Origin: Phycisphaerales bacterium UBA4658
Lineage (GTDB): Bacteria; Planctomycetota; Phycisphaerae; Phycisphaerales; UBA1924
DNA length: 13,094 nt
Direction of reading: 5' to 3'
Assembly (NCBI GenBank): GCA_002405485.1
Contig: DHLW01000022.1
Span: forward strand, 1 to 13,094
In this document: positions 1 through 8,040 of the stretch, one piece after another
How the letters are laid out: the number at the start of each line of letters is the position of its first letter
Numbering within the stretch: position 1 is the first letter of the stretch
Made by a program: the position numbers and the translations under genes
Notes under the pieces: generated by a model
The model's database searches: none
Told to the model about the DNA's origin: nothing
Seen by the model: only the letters and a program-made list of their open reading frames with translations

Positions 1-888
1 CGCGCGTTCGATTCGTGGGTCGCCGTCCCGGGACATGACGTGCGTGTCTCCTGTGTGCCCGTCCAGAGCCCCATTGCTGCGAACACATCCAACTCGCTTA
101 CCCACGCGCCGCAGGCGGTCGCCGGCGGCGGGGACATCTACTCCGTCTCCAACTGTGCGGCGGGGATCATCACACGCTTCGTGCTGGCCGATGTCGCGGG
201 TCACGGCGAGGTCGTCTCCGAGCTCGCCCGGACAATCCGCACACTGATGCGATCGCACATCAACACCGCCGACCAGACCCGTTTCGCCCACGACCTGAAT
301 CACGCCCTGACGGACATGGACCTCAACGGCCGCTTCGCCACGGCCTTGCTGATGACCTACTTCGCCCCGACCGACCATCTCATCGTCTGCAACGCCGGGC
401 ATCCCCGACCGATGCTCCGCCGAGCCGTCGACCGAACGTGGCGGTCCCTCGATGCGAGAACACCGGGTGTCCTGGCGACCACACCCCGCGAGAACGTCAC
501 GGGCATAGCCAATCTGCCGCTCGGCGTGCTGCACCCCACGGACTATGAGCAGTTCGCGGTCAAGCTCGAACCCGGCGATGATGTCGTGGTCGTCTCCGAT
601 GCGTTCATCGAGGCCGCCGACGCTTCTGGTCGCCAGCTCGGCGAGGACGGGCTGCTGCAACTGACGCATCGGGCAGCCGAGCGCGACGGCGATCTCGCCG
701 CGAACATCCGCGCCGATGTGCTCGACTTCACCGGTAAGCCGCAGCTTGACGACGACGCCACGCTGATGGTCCTCCGGCACAATGGCCAGAATCCACCCGC
801 AATGACGGTTCGCGATCGCCTCGCGACCTGGGGCCGGATGCTCGGGATCGGCGTGGACAGTGATTCAGAAAATTCTTCGCGGCACTGA
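1..888 (+). CDS. SpoIIE/PP2C-type serine/threonine phosphatase, 5'-truncated by window edge
   Basis: The frame is open from base 1, so the gene begins outside the window; the GTG at 40 is an internal codon, not a convincing start. The visible 295 residues cover most of a SpoIIE-type PP2C phosphatase domain (RsbU-like). The metal-binding signatures are present: GGGD-I-Y at bases 124-141, LADVAGHGE at 184-210, VVSDAFIE at 592-615 (where the family usually has DG-x-x-E), and DDDAT at 748-762. The family removes phosphate from Ser/Thr of regulatory proteins such as anti-sigma factor antagonists, usually under control of an N-terminal sensor or receiver domain. Any such domain would lie to the left and cannot be seen. 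A short tail of about 40 residues follows the catalytic domain. The gene ends 45 bases before the redox module on the same strand; a functional link is possible but unproven. Family call is firm, substrate unknown. Confidence 0.88.
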   Translation, partial: RAFDSWVAVPGHDVRVSCVPVQSPIAANTSNSLTHAPQAVAGGGDIYSVSNCAAGIITRFVLADVAGHGEVVSELARTIRTLMRSHINTADQTRFAHDLNHALTDMDLNGRFATALLMTYFAPTDHLIVCNAGHPRPMLRRAVDRTWRSLDARTPGVLATTPRENVTGIANLPLGVLHPTDYEQFAVKLEPGDDVVVVSDAFIEAADASGRQLGEDGLLQLTHRAAERDGDLAANIRADVLDFTGKPQLDDDATLMVLRHNGQNPPAMTVRDRLATWGRMLGIGVDSDSENSSRH

Positions 889-933
889 GACCGACAGCCG
901 ACACCGGCATCTGAAATCACGGAGAACGAGCCC

Positions 934-1158
934 ATGTCCATGGCCGAGGCGATCATTGTGCTGTGTGCTGGCTACATGCTGGCGGGCGGCCTCTTCGCGC
1001 TGGCCTTTGTCGCGCGAGGCGCGGCGAGACTTGACCCGGCTGCCCGAGGTGCGGGGTGGGCGTTTAGCGCCACGATCTTCCCCGCGGCTGTTGCTCTGTG
1101 GCCACTGCTCGCCCTGAAATGGCTCCGCGTCCGCCGATCGTCCGGAGCACATTCATGA
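934..1158 (+). CDS. Small two-helix membrane protein of the Rieske/ferric-reductase module
   Basis: Seventy-four residues with two hydrophobic stretches (about residues 3-26 and 40-62) joined by a short polar loop containing R-L-D-P-A-A-R-G. The second stretch ends in ALWPLLALKW followed by basic residues, so the C-terminus is probably cytoplasmic. I recall this loop and the 'ALWPLL' ending from small uncharacterised proteins beside Rieske/ferric-reductase genes, but no biochemical function is known to me. GGAG at 921-924 sits 9 bases before the ATG. The stop overlaps the next start by ATGA, indicating translational coupling with the three genes downstream. It probably assembles with, or stabilises, the heme/Rieske protein in the inner membrane (inference). 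Confidence 0.82.
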   Translation: MSMAEAIIVLCAGYMLAGGLFALAFVARGAARLDPAARGAGWAFSATIFPAAVALWPLLALKWLRVRRSSGAHS

Positions 1159-1337
1159 CGCGTTCGCAGCGGCGCACCCACCTGATCGTGTGGATCCTGG
1201 CCCTTCCGCTCTTGCTCACGATCATCACCGTGAGCGTTGCCGGACGCCGGGCGATCGAGCGAGCGATCGCTCAACCATTAACGGCCGATCAGGCGAGCCC
1301 GAAACCGGTTGTCGATCCGCAAGGGGCACGACCATGA
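1155..1337 (+). CDS. Single-helix membrane peptide of the Rieske/ferric-reductase module
   Basis: Sixty residues: a basic N-terminus (T-R-S-Q-R-R-T-H), one transmembrane helix at about residues 9-28, then a polar, proline-containing tail that should face the periplasm by the positive-inside rule. The frame is open further upstream (to an ATG at 1098), but the ATG at 1155 is preferred because GGAG at 1144-1147 lies 7 bases before it and it overlaps the preceding stop as ATGA. The stop in turn overlaps the start of the Rieske fusion gene by ATGA. There are no metal-binding or catalytic motifs. It is best read as a small accessory subunit of a membrane redox complex; that role is inferred only from position and coupling. 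Confidence 0.72.
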   Translation: MTRSQRRTHLIVWILALPLLLTIITVSVAGRRAIERAIAQPLTADQASPKPVVDPQGARP

Positions 1338-2410
1338 GCGTCGGCTACACCTGGGTCCAGTGGTCGCCGACCAAACGCCGCTACGACATCATCGCGACCA
1401 TCGGGATCATCGCCTTCCTTGCGATCTTTGTCATCGTCGGCAAAGTCATGTGGACCGGAGCGTCCGCCATCGGCGACGAGGTGCTCATCATCCGGGCTCT
1501 GGGGTCGTGCGCACTCGTGCTCCTCCACGTCGTGCTGTGCATCGGCCCGCTTGCACGCCTTGATGCCCGGTTTCAGCCGGTCCTCTTCAACCGACGGCAC
1601 CTGGGTGTCATGACCTTCCTCGTCGCGCTCGCCCACGGCGTGCTCTCGATCGGGTACTACCACGGCTTCGGCGTCGTCAATCCCCTCGTCTCGCTGCTCA
1701 CGAGCAACACACAGTTCACTTCGCTGCAGGCATTCCCCTACCAACTTCTCGGGGTCGCCGGATTGCTCATCCTCTTTGTGCTCGCGGCAACCAGTCACGA
1801 CTACTGGAACAAAGTCCTCTCTGCGACGATCTGGAAACGCCTCCACATGGGGGTCTATGTGGCCTACGTGCTGCTCGTCGCACACGTCATCACCGGCTCG
1901 CTGCAGGCCGACCGCGGCGTGCTCGGGGCGGCGCTCGTCCTCATGGGCGTGCTCATCGTCGGTTCGCTCCATGTCCTCACCGCCGTTCGAGAGTCCACAC
2001 ACGATCGGGGTTCGCGTGGACTGCTTGAGAACGGAGAGCATTGGATCGATGTTGGCGCCCCTGGCGACATCCCGCTCGACCGCGCTCGAACTGTCTGCAC
2101 GCCCGGCGGAGAACGCATCGCCGTGTTCAACGATTCTGGAGCGATCTCGGCGGTCACCAACGTGTGCGCCCACCAAGGCGGGCCGCTGGGCGAGGGCAGG
2201 ATCATCGATGGGTGCATCACGTGCCCCTGGCACGGGTGGCAGTACCGGGCCAACGACGGCTGCGCCCCGCCGCCGTTCAAGGAGAAGATCGCCACCCACC
2301 AGGTTCGCATTCTCTCCGGGCGAGTCCAAGTGAACGCCCGAGCCCTGCCCCCCGGCACCAAGACCCCGCCGGCTTTGCTTCAGAACCCGGAGGGCCCGAA
2401 CCATGGATGA
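1334..2410 (+). CDS. Ferric-reductase-like transmembrane heme protein fused to a Rieske [2Fe-2S] domain
   Basis: 358 residues in two parts. Residues about 20-215 form a six-helix membrane domain of the ferric-reductase-like (MsrQ/cytochrome b) type. Histidines lie in or beside helices at H65, H101, H171 and H184 and are candidate heme ligands; H89, H110 and H155 lie nearby. Residues about 230-335 are a Rieske domain with C278-x-H280 and C297-x2-H300 in CAHQGGPL and CPWHGWQY contexts, the standard ligand set for a [2Fe-2S] cluster. The arrangement implies transmembrane electron transfer between hemes and the cluster; donor and acceptor are not evident. The ATG at 1334 has AAGGGG 7 bases upstream and overlaps the previous stop by 4 bases. 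The reading frame extends upstream to 1190, but that stretch overlaps the preceding coding sequence and has no membrane-domain character. The domain calls are strong; the physiological role is unknown. Confidence 0.93.
   Translation: MSVGYTWVQWSPTKRRYDIIATIGIIAFLAIFVIVGKVMWTGASAIGDEVLIIRALGSCALVLLHVVLCIGPLARLDARFQPVLFNRRHLGVMTFLVALAHGVLSIGYYHGFGVVNPLVSLLTSNTQFTSLQAFPYQLLGVAGLLILFVLAATSHDYWNKVLSATIWKRLHMGVYVAYVLLVAHVITGSLQADRGVLGAALVLMGVLIVGSLHVLTAVRESTHDRGSRGLLENGEHWIDVGAPGDIPLDRARTVCTPGGERIAVFNDSGAISAVTNVCAHQGGPLGEGRIIDGCITCPWHGWQYRANDGCAPPPFKEKIATHQVRILSGRVQVNARALPPGTKTPPALLQNPEGPNHG
2389..2393 (+). promoter_or_regulatory. Strong ribosome-binding site for the C-H-C-C membrane protein gene
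   Basis: A perfect GGAGG core lies 9 bases before the ATG at 2403, inside the end of the Rieske fusion gene. It fixes the start of the following gene even though the two coding sequences overlap by 8 bases. Confidence 0.7.
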
Positions 2411-3209
2411 TCCCCGCTCGCCGAGCACGCAGAGTGAGATCTATGTGAACTACCTGCCGACGCCCCCGCGGATCGCCCGGTTCATGCGTGTCGCAGTTCC
2501 GGCCGGACTTTGGATCACCTGCATCGTTGCTTTTCTGTGGGCGCAGGCGCAGCGGTCGCCGGGAGACGCCGTGTGGAGTTCGGGAGCACCGATCCAGATC
2601 TCCGGTTTCCTCGACGCCTCTCCGTACCCGTTGCTGTTCGCACGGCAGGACTCGGGCTCGATCCAGGCGATCCTGCTGGTTGAGCAGGGCAAGATCGGCA
2701 CGCAGCGCCGTGCCGTCGACCTGCACGGCCGAGTGGTCCGCGCCTCCGGATGGCTCCTGCAGCGCGATGGGCGACGCATCCTCGAACTCGAACCCGGCCC
2801 CGCCGGCCTGGCCGCCGTTGACGACGCCGCCGCGCCCGCCTCCGCACCCCCGCTGGTCGATGCCGGCACGATGCGTGCGCTCGGCGAGATCGTCGACAGC
2901 AAGTGTTTTCTCGGCGCGATGAAGCCCGGCTCGGGGAAGACCCACAAGGAGTGCGCCACACTCTGCGTCCGTGGCGGCATTCCACCCGTGCTCGTCACCG
3001 CCAGCGCCAACGGCGCACCGGAGTATCTTCTCATCCAGAGCCCCACCGGCGGCCCCATCGCTCCGGAACTGCACGCTCTGATCGCCGACCCGATCGAGGT
3101 CCGGGGCAGAGTCCTGCAATGGCAAGGCGTCGCCGGTCTGCGGGTCCTCCGACTCGCGCCGGGCGACGCGGAACGCCTCCCGATTGCGCACGCCGAAGCT
3201 CGTGAATGA
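2403..3209 (+). CDS. Membrane-anchored periplasmic protein with C-H-C-C motif, partner of the Rieske module
   Basis: 268 residues with one transmembrane helix at about residues 29-49 and a large soluble C-terminal part, probably exposed outside the cytoplasmic membrane. Residues 161-197 carry a dense motif: GEIVDSKC (C168), a PGSGK turn, H181, C184 and C188, then RGGIPPVL. One His and three Cys within 21 residues suggest a bound metal, heme-like group or redox disulfide. I recall this 'DxKC...H..CA..C...GGIPP' pattern from uncharacterised proteins encoded beside Rieske/ferric-reductase genes, not from any enzyme of known function. The flanking segments (about 60-135 and 205-255) look beta-rich, possibly OB-like. 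The start overlaps the upstream gene and has a perfect GGAGG. Last gene of the coupled module; a role in electron transfer or cofactor delivery is inference. Confidence 0.83.
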   Translation: MDDPRSPSTQSEIYVNYLPTPPRIARFMRVAVPAGLWITCIVAFLWAQAQRSPGDAVWSSGAPIQISGFLDASPYPLLFARQDSGSIQAILLVEQGKIGTQRRAVDLHGRVVRASGWLLQRDGRRILELEPGPAGLAAVDDAAAPASAPPLVDAGTMRALGEIVDSKCFLGAMKPGSGKTHKECATLCVRGGIPPVLVTASANGAPEYLLIQSPTGGPIAPELHALIADPIEVRGRVLQWQGVAGLRVLRLAPGDAERLPIAHAEARE

Positions 3210-3280
3210 AACCGAGCGCGAATCCCAACCTGTTTCCCGACGGTCCGACGGCTTGGCGATCCCGTGCGGATCATCGCTTC

Positions 3281-3306
3281 TTCCTCGATTGCCGACCCGA
3301 TACACT
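3281..3306 (+). promoter_or_regulatory. Weak candidate promoter for the DinB-NRDE-panC genes
   Basis: The 121-base gap after the redox module contains TACACT at 3301-3306 (four of six matches to a -10 box), but only a poor -35 candidate 17 bases upstream. Transcription starting here would give a leader of about 18 bases before the ATG at 3331, which itself lacks a clear Shine-Dalgarno sequence. This is suggestive only; read-through from the module upstream is equally possible. Confidence 0.2.
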
Positions 3307-3330
3307 GTTCGGCGGCTTGCCGCACATCCC

Positions 3331-3909
3331 ATGACACAGATTCACGACTCCGCTGCTTGCCCCACCGATCCGCGCCGGCCTATGGCCTGCCGCTGCGTCG
3401 CAGAGCCGCTGGCCACAATCCTCCAGGAGCTTCGGGACGTTGTCGCGTTCCTGGATGCCGAGCAGTTCCAGCGCCCTATGGGCGAGTTGTTCTTCGGTGC
3501 GACCGTGGGCGGCCATGTTCGACACTGCCTTGACCACGTGCGTGCGCTGGTGGACGGCGGATCCGGCGGGTTGATCGAGTACGACGCACGGCAACGCGGC
3601 ACCGCGATCGAGACCGACCCCCGTGCCGCCGCCGCTGAGCTTGATCGACTCATCGCCGCGACGTGGTCCCTGGCGTCGACCGATGCCTCAACCCCCGTCC
3701 ACGTCGCGGTCATGCCGACCCGAGCCGGCGTGCCCGTCGCGTTCGTCTCGTCGATCGGCCGCGAGCTCGCATTCGTCCTCAGCCACACCATCCACCACAA
3801 CGCCAGCATCCGCGGGATGGTCGTCGCCCTCGGGCTGCAGCCGCCACGATCGTTCGGCTACGCGCCGGCCACGCTGGCGCACCAGGACTCCTGCTCATGT
3901 GCACGCTGA
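3331..3909 (+). CDS. DinB-like four-helix metal-binding protein
   Basis: 192 residues. The DinB superfamily signature is seen as GGHVRHCLDHVRAL (residues 60-73) and GRELAFVLSHTIHHNA (143-158). Histidines H62, H65, H69, H152, H155 and H156 supply the metal-binding positions expected of this fold; E145 is also conserved in the family as I remember it. Related proteins are putative thiol-dependent transferases or hydrolases, but the substrate here is unknown. The ATG at 3331 was chosen because the open frame further upstream (to 3184) shows no family character and runs into the preceding gene. The C-terminus has a C-S-C pair (residues 188-190). The last 13 bases overlap the next gene, an NRDE protein. 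I recall this pairing from other bacteria, which would suggest a joint but undefined role. Confidence 0.78.
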   Translation: MTQIHDSAACPTDPRRPMACRCVAEPLATILQELRDVVAFLDAEQFQRPMGELFFGATVGGHVRHCLDHVRALVDGGSGGLIEYDARQRGTAIETDPRAAAAELDRLIAATWSLASTDASTPVHVAVMPTRAGVPVAFVSSIGRELAFVLSHTIHHNASIRGMVVALGLQPPRSFGYAPATLAHQDSCSCAR

Positions 3910-4688
3910 GCATGATCCGATCGGATCTCCAACCGGGCCCGCCGCACGTGCGGATCGTCATGAACCGCGACGAGCAACGGACCCGGCCTGCCTCCCTGCC
4001 CCCGACACTCCGTGTCATCGATGGCACCTCGATCATCATGCCGATCGATCCGGCATCCGGAGGCACGTGGATCGCGGCGACATCGCGAGGCCTTGTGCTT
4101 GCCATCCTCAACGCGAATCCCGGCATGAGCACCTACGCAGGGGCCCGCGGACTCGCCTTTTCCGGGCGCCGCTCCCGCGGCGAGATCATCCCGGCGCTCG
4201 CCGGATCCGCCACGCTGTGCGACGCGGCAGAGTCGCTTCGCTCCTTCATCGCCCGGGAGTATCCACCCTTTCTTGTCATCGCTCTGGACGCTCAAGAGTG
4301 CTTCGTCGCACGCAGCGATGGCTCCGCTCTCACACTGGATCCGATCGTCTCCGTTCCCGACGCCGAGGTCTGGTCGTCCTCCGGTCTCGGCGACGATCGC
4401 GTGATCGGCCCCCGACGCGAGCTGTTTTTCTCGACGCTGACTCGCACGCCCGGCTCGCGATTCCGCGCCCAGGAGCAGTTCCATCAGCACGCCTGGCCCG
4501 ATCGCCCGGAGATCAGCGTGCTCATGCGCCGCGCCGATGCACGCACGTTCAGCCGAACCGTTTTGGACCTGTTCCCCGCACTGGTCCGCATGACCTGCGA
4601 CCACCTTGACGAGCAGCTCCGCCCAGAGGGCTCGGGCGTGACGCTCGAACTCCCGCTCGCACGCACCCATGCGGAGCAGTCGGCGTGA
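3897..4688 (+). CDS. NRDE family (TANGO2-like) protein
   Basis: 263 residues beginning M-C-T-L and carrying NRDE at residues 23-26, the motif that names this family (animal TANGO2 relatives). Further family marks are D-x-x-SGGTWIA at 51-60 followed by GLVLAILN (65-72) and SRGEI at 93-97. The fold is thought to resemble N-terminal nucleophile hydrolases, and Cys2 could be the nucleophile after removal of Met1; that is family-based inference. Animal TANGO2 has been linked to heme and lipid metabolism, but the bacterial role is not settled. AGGA at 3884-3887 lies 9 bases before the ATG. The gene overlaps the DinB-like gene by 13 bases and panC by 4 (GTGA), so all three are probably translated from one message. 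Confidence 0.86.
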   Translation: MCTLSMIRSDLQPGPPHVRIVMNRDEQRTRPASLPPTLRVIDGTSIIMPIDPASGGTWIAATSRGLVLAILNANPGMSTYAGARGLAFSGRRSRGEIIPALAGSATLCDAAESLRSFIAREYPPFLVIALDAQECFVARSDGSALTLDPIVSVPDAEVWSSSGLGDDRVIGPRRELFFSTLTRTPGSRFRAQEQFHQHAWPDRPEISVLMRRADARTFSRTVLDLFPALVRMTCDHLDEQLRPEGSGVTLELPLARTHAEQSA

Positions 4689-5524
4689 TTCCCATCCTCC
4701 GCACCGAGAGCGAGCTTCGGCCGCTGGCCAGCGCGATCTTCGTGCCGACCATGGGCGCGCTGCACGCCGGACACATGGCCCTGGTCCGGGAAGCCGCTCG
4801 CCTGCGCGACGCTCGTCCAGGTGCTCGAGCCGCGGTGGTCGTCAGCATCTTCGTGAATCCGACGCAGTTCAACGACCCGAAGGACCTCGAACGCTATCCG
4901 CGCACCCTGGAGGCCGACGCCGACGCCTGCCTCTCCAGCGGAGCAGACGCGATCTTCGCGCCGACCGTCGACGAGGTCTATGCCCAGGGCGCCGCCGCGG
5001 TCCCGCCTTTGCCCGATGTTGCCACGCGCCCGGGCCTTGAAGATGCGCTGCGCCCGGGCCACTTCGCCGGCGTTTGCCAGGTCGTCAAGCGCCTCTTCGA
5101 GATGCTCCGGCCATCGTCCGCCCTCTTCGGCGAGAAGGACTGGCAGCAGCTCCAGGTCATCCGCGCCATGACCCGCGAGCAGCATCTGAACGTTCAGATC
5201 ATCGCTCATCCCACCATCCGCGAGCCCGACGGCCTGGCCATGTCCAGCCGAAACGTCTTCCTCTCCCCTCTGGAGCGGTCTCGCGCCATCGGCGTCTACA
5301 TGGCCCTCCGAGCCGGCGCCGCCGAAGCCACCCCCGAGGCAAGCGAGGCGGCCATGTCCGCCGTACTCACGGACCACGGCATGCCCGTGGAGTATGCCGT
5401 CGCTCGCGACGCCGAAACCCTGGAACAGATCTCCCGCTTCGACGCCCCCCATGGTCGTCCGGCGCGGCTGCTCATCGCCGCCCGCATGGGCCGCATCCGG
5501 CTCATTGACAACATGGCCCGGTGA
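4685..5524 (+). CDS. panC: Pantothenate synthetase (pantoate-beta-alanine ligase)
   Basis: 279 residues. PanC joins D-pantoate and beta-alanine using ATP, through a pantoyl-adenylate, in the cytoplasm; this is the last step to pantothenate, the precursor of coenzyme A. All the family motifs are present: PTMGALHAGH (residues 21-30, the HIGH-type nucleotide-binding signature), FVNPTQFN (56-63), RPGHFAGV (123-130), FGEKDWQQ (148-155) and REPDGLAMSSRN (179-190). Length matches the usual about 280. The start is a GTG at 4685 that overlaps the preceding stop as GTGA, with GGAG at 4673-4676, 8 bases upstream. No panB or panD is in the window, so the pathway genes are dispersed or lie elsewhere. Convergent with the phoU-like gene, only 41 bases apart. 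Confidence 0.96.
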   Translation: MIPILRTESELRPLASAIFVPTMGALHAGHMALVREAARLRDARPGARAAVVVSIFVNPTQFNDPKDLERYPRTLEADADACLSSGADAIFAPTVDEVYAQGAAAVPPLPDVATRPGLEDALRPGHFAGVCQVVKRLFEMLRPSSALFGEKDWQQLQVIRAMTREQHLNVQIIAHPTIREPDGLAMSSRNVFLSPLERSRAIGVYMALRAGAAEATPEASEAAMSAVLTDHGMPVEYAVARDAETLEQISRFDAPHGRPARLLIAARMGRIRLIDNMAR

Positions 5525-5565
5525 TCACCCCGTTTTTACCCCGCCCCCCGTCCCCCACCAGGCGC

Positions 5566-6285
5566 TCAACCGGGGGACCCACCCGACGGCAGGGGCACCT
5601 CTTCCCACCGTCCGTGCATGTGCCGCACGATCTTGCCTGTGGCCACGTACAGCGCCTGCTCGGCGATGTTCGAGCAGTGCCCGCTGATGATCTCGCACTG
5701 CGTCGAGAGCTCCTGGATCGCAAACGCCGCGTCCACGCTCAGCTTGCCCGCCGAGACCTGCGACTGGCAATCCCGCAGGATCGCCCGCTTGAACATCTCC
5801 ACCGCGTCCTCGCTTGCGAGCACCACCTTGGCCAGGTGTCCATCGGCCCGGTCCAAGGACGTGCAGGAGTCCCGCAGGATTCCCACGATCGAGTTGGTCA
5901 TCACCCGGATCGTGTCGGGCATCACCACGTTCAGCCGCGCAAACTCTCCCACGAGCTCACCGATGCTCACGCCCGAGTCGGCGATCCGCTCCAGCTCGTT
6001 GTTCACCTTCACGATCGTCAGCACCAGCCGGAGCTGATCCGGCGCGATCGCCGCGCCCTGCGCCGTCGCATCCGTCAGCAGCGACACCGCCCGCCGCTCG
6101 ATCTCCACGTCCACTCGGTCGATCTCATCGTCCAGATCGATCGCCCGCTTCCCCGCCGCTGCGTCACGCGAAAACGCCGCGTCAAACGACGCCTCCAGCA
6201 GCGACTGCACGCGACGACCCTGCCCGGCCAGGTCGGCCTTCAGGTCTGCGATGCGGGCGGCGAATCCTTCCGGCGTGACGGGCAT
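5566..6285 (-). CDS. phoU: PhoU-like phosphate signalling/transport regulator with altered second metal motif
   Basis: 239 residues, all-helical, with two PhoU repeats. The first repeat has the metal-binding motif E-R-I-A-D (E99 to D103) in NNELERIADSGVSIGE. The second has E198-I-I-S-G-H203 followed by CSNIAEQALYVATGKIVRH, where the family normally has E-R-x-x-D-H; here the aspartate is Gly202. PhoU normally restrains the PstSCAB transporter and PhoR kinase when phosphate is sufficient and binds iron or manganese clusters. No pst or phoB/phoR gene is in the window, so this copy is an orphan here. The ATG has GGAG (complement of 6291-6294) 5 bases upstream. It is divergent from enolase and convergent with panC. 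The family call is firm; whether it is the housekeeping PhoU or a paralogue cannot be told. Confidence 0.9.
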   Translation of the reverse strand: MPVTPEGFAARIADLKADLAGQGRRVQSLLEASFDAAFSRDAAAGKRAIDLDDEIDRVDVEIERRAVSLLTDATAQGAAIAPDQLRLVLTIVKVNNELERIADSGVSIGELVGEFARLNVVMPDTIRVMTNSIVGILRDSCTSLDRADGHLAKVVLASEDAVEMFKRAILRDCQSQVSAGKLSVDAAFAIQELSTQCEIISGHCSNIAEQALYVATGKIVRHMHGRWEEVPLPSGGSPG

Positions 6286-6464
6286 GGACGCTCCGGCTTG
6301 AGTCCTCGTGACGGTACAAGATACTCCCTTTCCGTCCCCGCGTCACACCAAGCCCCCCCGCCTCGGTATCATCTCCCTCCTTTTCCTGTATCCCCATCCC
6401 CTTTGCACACCCTCTGCCCGGCGCCTTTGCCCGGCCAGACCCTCGCAGACTCAGGAACCCCCCC
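6286..6464. promoter_or_regulatory. Divergent intergenic region between phoU and eno
   Basis: 179 bases that must hold the promoters of both genes. On the plus strand TATCAT at 6367-6372 could be a -10 box for eno, and AGGA at 6453-6456 is a ribosome-binding site 8 bases before the ATG. On the minus strand TATCTT (complement of about 6319-6324) is a possible -10 for phoU. No matching -35 is clear on either strand. The stretch is pyrimidine-rich on the plus strand. Confidence 0.35.
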
Positions 6465-7772
<1,308 letters not shown>

Positions 7773-7783
7773 GTACACCACGA

Positions 7784-7803
7784 GCCCGAAGCGCAAGCGA
7801 GGC
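7784..7803 (+). repeat. Planctomycete-type dispersed intergenic repeat
   Basis: The motif GCCCGAAGCGCAAGCGAGGC lies 11 bases after the enolase stop. I recall near-identical strings scattered in many copies through planctomycete genomes, often mistranslated as 'SPKRKRG'. Only one copy is in this window, so the repeat status rests on memory, not on counting. Confidence 0.55.
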
Positions 7804-7834
7804 CCAACCTCACTCGATTCCAAGTCAATCCGAG

Positions 7835-7854
7835 GCCCGGGCGCAAGCCCGGGC
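7835..7854. repeat. Strong GC hairpin with GCAA tetraloop
   Basis: GCCCGGGC (7835-7842), loop GCAA, GCCCGGGC (7847-7854): eight perfect G-C/C-G pairs closed by a GNRA-type tetraloop, 63 bases behind eno. No T-run follows on either strand, so it is not a standard intrinsic terminator, but it could slow polymerase or protect the eno 3' end. Its core matches the g-c-g-c-a-a-g-c core of the repeat 40 bases upstream, so it may belong to the same repeat family. Confidence 0.6.
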
Positions 7855-7890
7855 ACCTTCGACCCACGGCCGCCCGCGGATTGGGGCGTC

Positions 7891-7960
7891 AACGCAGAGA
7901 CGCAACGACGCGGCGTGCGCGGGGAAAGTCAGGGCCACAGAGGCACCGAGGAGCGCAAAG
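7891..7960 (+). repeat. Purine-rich dispersed-repeat remnant (cgcagagacgc / ccacagaggcaccgagg)
   Basis: Two segments, AACGCAGAGACGCAACGACG at 7891-7910 and CCACAGAGGCACCGAGGAGC from 7935, resemble degenerate cgcagag / cacagaggca simple repeats. I recall such repeats as common between genes of planctomycetes and other soil and water bacteria, where they give spurious peptides such as 'NAETQRRG'. No function can be read from them here. Confidence 0.4.
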
Positions 7961-8040
7961 GTCGCACGAAGCGAGGCGATGGGGTTTCGGGTTGGCCGTG
8001 GTACTACCTTGGCGGGCGGCGCCGAGCGACCCGCTGATCC

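Noticed and set aside
1190..1333. Upstream extension of the Rieske fusion protein to an earlier in-frame start
   Set aside because: The extra 48 residues overlap the single-helix peptide gene and look like out-of-frame sequence; the ATG at 1334 has a ribosome-binding site and the ATGA overlap.
1289..2428. Long minus-strand open frame of 379 codons opposite the Rieske fusion gene
   Set aside because: It is antisense to a gene with clear heme and Rieske motifs; its translation is rich in charged residues without any domain, as expected from a mirror frame in high-GC DNA.
5550..5578. Hairpin GTCCCCC/GGGGGAC between panC and phoU as a shared terminator
   Set aside because: The stem is perfect over 7 pairs but has a 15-base loop, overlaps the phoU coding end and lacks a T-run on the exit side of either strand.
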